From assembly GCA_023807065.1 (NCBI GenBank), contig JAJJLU010000861.1, forward strand, positions 1 to 16,069: 16,069 bases of DNA, read 5' to 3'. Source of the stretch: Isotricha intestinalis (lineage: Eukaryota; Ciliophora; Litostomatea; Vestibuliferida; Isotrichidae). Made by a program: the position numbers and the translations under genes. Below, piece by piece: positions 9,976 to 16,069 of this stretch. Each line of letters opens with the position of its first letter. Within the stretch, counting starts at the first letter, position 1. The notes under the pieces are model-generated. The model ran no database searches, had not been told where the DNA came from, and worked only from the letters and a program-made list of their open reading frames with translations.

Positions 9976-10434
9976 TTAGAATTTTTTTTTTATAAATTTT
10001 CCATGAAATCTAGGTTTTTGAGAAGCAATTTTAGATCTTCCACAACATTTAGTAATAATAGGTTTTTTTCTTTGATGAATAATATTTTTTAATTTTTATA
10101 TTTTATAATTTTCATTGCTTTAATTTTCCAATGATATTTCCCAATATTTTTTTTTATACATATCTTTAAAATAATCTAATAAATAAATTTTTTCTTCAAA
10201 TTCCGAATTTAAAGAATATATATTTGATGTATCTTTTGTATTTAAATTTGAATTTGGATTTATTATTTTTTTTTGTAATTTAATTACCATTTTTTCAGAT
10301 TGTATTAATATTGAGTTAATTACTTCAAAAGTTTCCATTAAGTATCTTGATAATAATTGAATTTGTAATTTAGAAAAGTAATTGATTTCTTGTGGAGAAA
10401 AATTATTATAAATTATATCTCTTCCAACCATCAT
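9976..10434 (-). CDS. Small protein with C-terminal CCT-like motif
   Basis: ATG at 10434 (MMVGRDIIYNNF); a TAA lies seven codons upstream. The first 104 codons are helical with no recognised domain. The frame then continues through two TAA codons (10122-10120 and 10098-10096) into HQRKKPIITKCCGRSKIASQ followed by KPRFHGKFIKKK. That basic segment resembles the end of the CCT motif (CONSTANS, CO-like, TOC1), with RSKIA for RKxxA, PRFHGKF for RxRxxGRF and a lysine tail. CCT-like motifs occur in ciliate proteins, usually as nuclear or DNA-associated segments. The frame ends at TAA 9978-9976, or eight codons later at TGA 9954-9952. The conserved motif beyond two TAA codons is among the better signs here that TAA is read as an amino acid. 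If TAA is a stop, the gene would be the first 104 codons only. Confidence 0.6.
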
Positions 10435-10950
10435 TTTTTCTTGTTTATATCGATTTTATAAATGGATATTTATATTATTATGATTTTTAAAATTGAAATA
10501 TGCTTATTTTAAGATATAATATCTTTATTATTAAGGTGAATATTTATTTGTTTTTTTTTCCTTTGTTGATTAAAAAATAAGTGTATAATGTTTTAAGAAA
10601 AACTCATAATATTCTTCTATAGAAATTGTGTTTGTGATTTGTTATTGAATTAAATAATTATTTAATCAAAAAAACTAATTCCAAAACCAAAAGATTATTA
10701 ACGAATACTTGTGGTTTTGAAAAATATTTTATGTGGTGGAATTTTTTTTAGTAAAAAAAGACTTTTTTTAAAAAGATTATACATATATATTTTCTTTCTA
10801 ATTTATTTTTTTGAGTATCATTTTGTTTATTTTAATAATAAATTTTAAGAATTTAAAATGAAATAAATAAAGCACATAAATTGTTTATTAATTAATTTAT
10901 TATTATTAAAATTAATTAAAAAAAAATAATTATTTTTTATGAGTATTTAA
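10435..10950. other. Intergenic A/T sequence
   Basis: About 500 bp with no supported gene on either strand. It separates two minus-strand genes and should contain the promoter of the CCT-like gene. A less A/T-rich stretch at 10590-10740 has no clear reading frame, RNA fold or repeat that I can identify. Confidence 0.4.
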
Positions 10951-11882
10951 TTACAAATAAATGTTTTTCATTTTTTCAAATAAATTAATAAAAAAAGAAA
11001 AATATTTTTTTGAAATTAACTGATTTTTTACAATACTGTTTAATAAGTAAATTTCATTAGGTTTTTTTTCTATTTTTATTTTTCTTTTAATTAATTTTTC
11101 AAAAGGTAAAATGAATAATATAGTAAATATATAATTAAAAATATATGAAAGAATAAATAATCCAACAGATAAATAAAATATATTGAGATATGTAAATAAA
11201 TGATTCATTCTTAATAAGGTATGACTAAAATTGATAAAAAGTTCTATAGTACAATAAAAAGGTAATTTAATTCTTTCAAAAGTTCCAATTAATTCAAAAT
11301 TAAGGAAATATGAATTTTCTGTTATAATTTTTAGTAAAATCAATAATATAGAAAAGATTATTGCAAAAACACTTTTTTCATATATATCAATATATTTTAA
11401 AGTTTTAATTATTTTTTTATCTTCCTTTTCAATTTTTAATCCAAATTTATTATTATAAATATATACTGGTAAGGCTAAAATAAAAATTAAAACAATTAAA
11501 ATTATCAACAAAATATTTTTAAATAAGGATTGAATTTCATTTAATTTATTCATTATATATTTTGTATAAGAAAATGGAATAAAATCATAATATTCTTTTC
11601 CAAAATTATCATTTGAAAATGAATCATGATAATGGAAAAAAATGAATCCTTTTATAAAACTTAAGGAAAACTGCTGATAAATAAATGAAAATAATGTTCT
11701 GTAAATTTTTATCCAAGAAAAATATTAATATAATATTTATCATAATTATCAAATCCTCTATTATAAAAAAATGATATTGTAAATAAGTTTACCAAAATTA
11801 AAAAGGTAATTATTAAATCAAAAATTTTTGATTGAATTATTAAAGAAAAATGTAATATAAAAATTAATTTATAATTATAATA
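10951..11882 (-). CDS. Multi-pass membrane protein, possibly acyltransferase-3/NRF-6-like
   Basis: The frame ends at TAA 10953-10951. The 3' 200 codons are uninterrupted and contain several membrane segments, including ILLIILIVLIFILALPVYIY, VFAIIFSILLILLKII and FYLSVGLFILSYIFNYIFTI, followed by PFEKLIKRK. A hydrophobic ladder ending in a 'PFEKLI' motif, preceded by a LPFYCTIELFINF segment, resembles the C-terminal half of acyltransferase-3 (NRF-6 type) proteins. The frame extends upstream in phase through SNDNFGKEYYDFIPFSYTKY to about 11730. There it changes frame and continues as LIITFLILVNLFTISFFYNR and GFDNYDKYYIN to a TGA at 11885-11883. No start codon or extracellular N-terminal domain is visible, so the gene is 5'-truncated, broken or badly sequenced. 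The family assignment is tentative; a generic membrane protein is the alternative. Confidence 0.5.
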
Positions 11883-12309
11883 TCATTTAATAACAATATA
11901 TTTCATATATTAAATTAAATAATATGTAATTATAAATAACAAAAATTCATTTATTTCTTGATATTTTGATTAATAATAATAATTTTTTGATCAACAAATT
12001 AAATATATATTCCTGAATTATTCCATCTTTATGTTTAAATAAAGAACTTTTATTAAATGTATTTTACTGCTTTTAACAAAATATAAAGAATATTAAATTT
12101 TTTATCTTCTATTAAAGATATTTAGATTATATATCTCATATTTTTAATATGAAATATAATTAAAAAACTAAATTCAAATTTTAAATTTTTGAATGTTTTT
12201 ATTTTACAATTAAAACAATTATTATATATTTTAGCTTTAATATAATATTTAAATAACTAATTTAGAATATTCATAAAAAATATTTTTTTTTTATTTTTTA
12301 TTAGAAATT
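11883..12309. other. Intergenic A/T sequence
   Basis: This follows the Lys/Asn-rich gene and precedes the membrane-protein fragment on the minus strand. I see no gene, no periodic triplet array and no RNA gene. An in-frame TGA at 12273-12271 would end the upstream gene if TAA were always sense. Confidence 0.4.
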
Positions 12310-13967
12310 TTATTTATATATTTTTTGATGCATATTAATTTTTAATTTATCAATATTATTTATATTTGAAAAACTTTTATTTTTTGAATGGAAATTACAA
12401 ATTTGAATATCATCATTATTTTTTTTTACATTATATTTTTTATTTTCATTTTTTAAAAAATCTTTTAAATTACAATATTTATTAGATATTTTTAATTTTT
12501 TAATTGGAGTTTGATTTTTTTTATAATTAATATTATTATTTTCTAATTCAATATTATTATTAAATGAAATATTACTAAATTTTTTATTTGATATTTTTTT
12601 ATATTGTTCTAAATTTTCTTTCATTTTTATTCCATTTAATGACGTTTTTATTTTTTTAAAATTACTTTTTTCAAAAGATAAAGCTGAATTGTGCTATGAA
12701 ACTGAGAAACTAGAATTATTTGAATTTTTTCTTGTTGATGATTTTAATGATAAATTATTTGAATTTTGATTCAATAATTTTTTTGTATTTTTTTTCTTTT
12801 TTGTAATATTATTTTTACTATTTGTTCTGATATTTAAATTAGTACTTTTATTCTTGTGTAAAGTTGAGAACTTCTATTATTTTTTTTTTGTTTATTAATT
12901 GATTTACTATTTCCATTTATTTTTTGACCACTTTTAAAAAGTCTTTCAGATACTAAATAAGGATTAACATTTTGATTTGTTAACAAATAATTTGGTTTAC
13001 TTACACTTTCTAAATAAAGTTCTTTTTATTCTTCTTTTTTTAAATTCATTATTTTTCCTTTCTCTAATAATCTATCTTCTATTTTTTTGCTTGTGTGATC
13101 AGGTTTTCTTTCATTTAAAATATTTTGACTTTTTTTATTTGTTTTTACAAAACGTTCTTCATTTAATATTAAATTTAGTTTATTTATTTTTTCATTTTTT
13201 TTTGTATCAATCGATTTTTTCCATTGATATAAATCTTGAATATTTCTTTTTATTTTTTTACTATTTTCATTAATTTCTGGAGATTTATTTTTATTATTTC
13301 TTTCAGCAATTTTTTTAATTTCTTCATTATGTTTATGCTTTAATTTTTCACTATTTAATCTTTCAAATACATTATCTTTATTATTTTTTTTGCAATTTCT
13401 ATACTTTTTTTTATTAATTGAAGGATGATCTTTACATTCATTCATTTTTTTTTCATATAATTGATTTTTAATTTCATTAATTTTATTTTGAGTTTCAATT
13501 CCTCTTCTTTTCCAATAAGGATCAATAGAAGAATAATTAGTTAATTGTGGTTTAATACTTAAAGAAGTAAAATTTGAATTATTATTTTGTTTTGGTATTT
13601 TTTTTTTTTAAAATTATAATCTTTTATATTTTCTTCATTATTTACTATTGGAATATATGAAAAATGATATGATGATTTTGGTGAAATTATTTTATCTGTA
13701 AAATTTATATTTGATTGTCTTTCTGATTTTACTTTTTCATCTCCTATTCTTCTTTTTAATAAAATTTTTGAATTTTCTATATTTTGGATTTTGATATTTT
13801 GGTCTTGTAGAATAGTTTTCTCTTTCTATATATTGATTTATGTAATATGGTGTAAAAATATTTTGAGTTATTTCTTTATTTTGATTTGTATAACTATATC
13901 TCTCTGTTAACTTTTGATGTTTTGAATTATTATAGTTTGATGGATAATTTTGAAATTGATTATACAT
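12310..13967 (-). CDS. Lys/Asn-rich protein with protist 'P-x-I-N' signature
   Basis: ATG at 13967 (MYNQFQNYPSNYNNSKHQ), preceded by an A-rich leader. The central region is recognisable: DPYWKRRGIETQNKINEI, CKDHPSINKKKYR, VFERLNSEKLK, SPEINENSKKIKR and LYQWKKSIDTKK. This spacing of 'hP-x-IN', 'F-x-RL' and 'x-PEIN-x-x-S' is found in many uncharacterised ciliate and other protist proteins, some linked to cilia or the cortex; no specific function is known to me. The tail is low complexity (Asn, Lys, Ser). Frame changes occur near 13770 and at a T9 run near 13607 and again near 12860. TAA at 13028-13026 and TAG at 12696-12694 lie in frame with coding-like sequence on both sides. The end is TAA 12312-12310, or TGA 12273-12271 in the same frame. 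About 550 codons. Confidence 0.65.
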
Positions 13968-14152
13968 TTTTTTTTGTTATTAATTTTATTTTTATTTATA
14001 ATAAATTGAAATTTTCAACAAGTATTTTTATTTATATAGTGATAAATTTTAACTTTTAATAATTATATTATTTATTATTATAAAATAAATTTAAGATTTG
14101 ATTTGGTTTATATAATATATTATTAAAATAATAATAGAATAAATCAATTCAC

Positions 14153-14557
14153 TTATGAAAAATACAGTTTACAATCAGAGGAAATATTATAAGTCAAATC
14201 TTTTAAATGTAATGGTAAATATAAAATTTCTAAATTATTTAATCCACTAAACATTCCACTCATAGATATAACATTTAATCTATTAAAATCAGAAATATCT
14301 AAATTTTTTAAATTAGTTATTCCTTCAAACATTCCACTCATATATTCAACATTAGATGTATTAAAATTAGAAATATCTAAATATTTTAAATTAGTTAATC
14401 CATCAAACATATAACTCATATCTTTAACATTAGATGTATTAAAATTAGAAACATTAAAATTATTTAAATTAGTTAATCAACTAAACATTCCACTCATATC
14501 TCTAACATTAGATGTATTTATAATATGAGTAGACGTAATTTTTTGAATTAAGATATT
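14153..14557 (-). pseudogene. BspA-like leucine-rich-repeat fragment (DUF285 type)
   Basis: Four successive repeats carry the BspA/DUF285 pattern, for example FNTSNVKDMSYMFDGLTNLK, then YLDISNFNTSNVEYMSGMF. This family is common in bacterial surface proteins and in anaerobic or parasitic protists, where lateral transfer is often suspected. In the first repeat the conserved Gly of 'MFxG' (GGA in the other repeats) is a TGA at 14479-14477, so one substitution probably broke this copy. The frame is open from 14557 and ends at TAA 14155-14153, with a TGA three codons later. There is no start methionine, signal peptide or anchor. At about 130 residues it is far shorter than most family members. 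It is likely a gene fragment, but could be a short gene if TGA is read as an amino acid. Confidence 0.72.
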
Positions 14558-14777
14558 TTAGGATAAGAGATTAGATTTTAAGGATTACAAGTTTAATTTT
14601 AGATTGTTTATTTCATAAAAAGATTAAGGTTAAGAGTATGAAATAGAATTTAAACATATTATGAAATATATTAATATTTCTTAAATTTATTCATTAAATG
14701 AAAAAAACAAATTTTTTATATTTAATTACTTTATTTTTTTAAATAATTTATTAAAAATAGTAATAAAAGACTTTATA

Positions 14778-16068
14778 TTAATATTTCTTTAAATTTTCAT
14801 ACAATTGTTCAAATTATTCTTTTTCTATTTTATTTACAAATTCTCTTGATTTATATATCATACTAATTTTTTTTGTTGCATATTCTATAATTTTTCCTAA
14901 TGGTTCATAAAAATAATAAATAAATGCTTTTTCTTCATCATTTAATTTTTTCTTAAATTTATTTAAGTTTTTTTGAATAGTTTCTTTTCTTTTAAAATAA
15001 GTAATAATTGAATCTCCGATTGATATTAAATTCAAAATAATTCCAGCACTTAAATTAATACTAAAAGTTAAGAAGTCTAAGGAATAATCTTCTTTTGCTA
15101 TTTACTTTCATTTAATTCAAATTCTTCTTTTTCAGATTCTTCGACAATTAATTTTACAAATTCAACAAAAATTGTTTATTTCTAAATCAATTCCTTTTTT
15201 TAGTTCATGAAATTGATTATAATATGTATCTTTTTAATTATTTATATCTGTTTCTATTTTTGATAAGTTAACATCTTCTTTCTCTAAATTGTTATAATCT
15301 ATTTCTGTAAAAATATTGGAAAAAGTTATCACTTAATTTTATTATTTCATTTATTACTTCTTTATATTCTTCATTTATCAATTCTAACTTTTCATTCATA
15401 TTTTTTTTATATTTTAATATATCAACTATTTTATTTTTTGAGTGTCTTATATGAATTAATTTAAATGCTTCAGATAAATCTTTAACTTGTTCTTTTGATT
15501 TTTGATTGAATTGATTATTTATCATTTGATTTCCAATTTGAAATTTTTTTCTAAAATTTGAGATAAATATTTTCCATTTGAAGAAATAAAATTTTTATTA
15601 TAACTTAAATTATTTAAAATATAAGAATAATTTTTAATAATATCTTCAAAATAACTTTTTATTTTTTTCAATTTCATTTTGACTTATATTATTTTGTATC
15701 AATATTTGTGTTAATTCATTTTTATATTTTTCAATTCCTTCAAATTTTTTATTTTTATTTTCTAAGTAATTATTTATTGTATAATTATATAATGATTCTG
15801 ATAATTCTTTTATCAAATTATCAACTTTTATATATTGTACTTGTGCTTCTCTAATAATTTCATTAATTTGATTTTGTATAAAATCTTTAAAATTTTTTTC
15901 TTTTATATTTTCTAAATATTGTTTAAAATATTTACTTGAAAATTTTGTTAATTTTGTTTATTATGAAATTGTTTAAAAAATTATTGTTAATTTTCCTTTT
16001 TTAAATTCACCAAATAATATATCTTCTATTTGTTCTTTTATTTTATTTAGATTAATATTTTCTTCCAT
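14778..16068 (-). CDS. Unrecognised coiled-coil protein, interrupted frame
   Basis: A possible ATG at 16068 starts MEENINLNKIKEQIEDILFG. The product is mainly charged helix, for example NINEKL-like segments around MNEKLELINEEYKEVINEII and EAFKLIHIRHSKNKIVDILK, with one hydrophobic stretch LSAGIILNLISIGDSIITYF near 15050. The C-terminus is NKIEKE, then TAA (14816-14814), then FEQLYENLKKY and a final TAA at 14780-14778; the sequence before and after the first TAA forms one helix. The frame changes many times, near 16010, 15660, 15550, 15320, 15175 and 15105, mostly at A or T runs but not always. I do not recognise the family. It is either a real gene in poor sequence or a decaying one. Confidence 0.5.
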
Positions 16069-16069
16069 T

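Noticed and set aside
12977..13273. Plus-strand hydrophobic open frame
   Set aside because: It is the complement of the Lys/Glu-rich minus-strand gene, which carries recognisable motifs.

Overview
Base composition, telomere and gene content point to an extremely AT-rich ciliate nuclear chromosome, probably macronuclear. The left end carries a telomere of CCCCAAT units, so the window runs inward from a chromosome end. Genes are close together on both strands and include one for cilia (IFT81) and cyclic-nucleotide-binding-domain (cNBD) proteins. In-frame TAA, TAG and, more rarely, TGA interrupt otherwise continuous and partly conserved reading frames. TAA also seems to end several genes, so the code may be ambiguous. 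Many reading frames also break at A or T homopolymers, which looks more like indel error in the assembly than biology, though decay is possible.

Layout: telomere (1-35); a subtelomeric stretch with a small GC-richer island (36-463); a minus-strand array (464-1752) described below; a 39-bp purine-rich tandem repeat (1850-2740); a cNBD gene whose second domain is cut by that repeat (2738-3727, minus); IFT81 (4581-6581, plus); a mostly non-coding gap with coding-like scraps and a hairpin; a second cNBD gene (7474-9597, minus); a small protein with a CCT-like motif (9976-10434, minus); a multi-pass membrane protein, perhaps acyltransferase-3-like (10951-11882, minus); a Lys/Asn-rich protein with a protist-type 'P-x-I-N' signature (12310-13967, minus); a BspA-like leucine-rich-repeat fragment (14153-14557, minus); and a coiled-coil protein (14778-16068, minus).

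The most striking feature is at 464-1752. Read on the minus strand, an ATG exon of 12 codons is followed by 43 isolated triplets and then a final 8-codon exon ending in TAA. The pieces are separated by 44 almost pure A/T spacers of 20-32 nt. Of these, 35 begin with GT (9 with AT) and 39 end with AG. None of the 43 triplets is a stop codon, and all end in A or T except two TGG. Joined, they encode a peptide of 63 residues with a CPIC motif. This looks like a gene split into one-codon exons by tiny introns or other excised sequences. The twelve spacers that lie at an exact 31-bp period are close copies of one another while the codons between them differ. I know of no described precedent.
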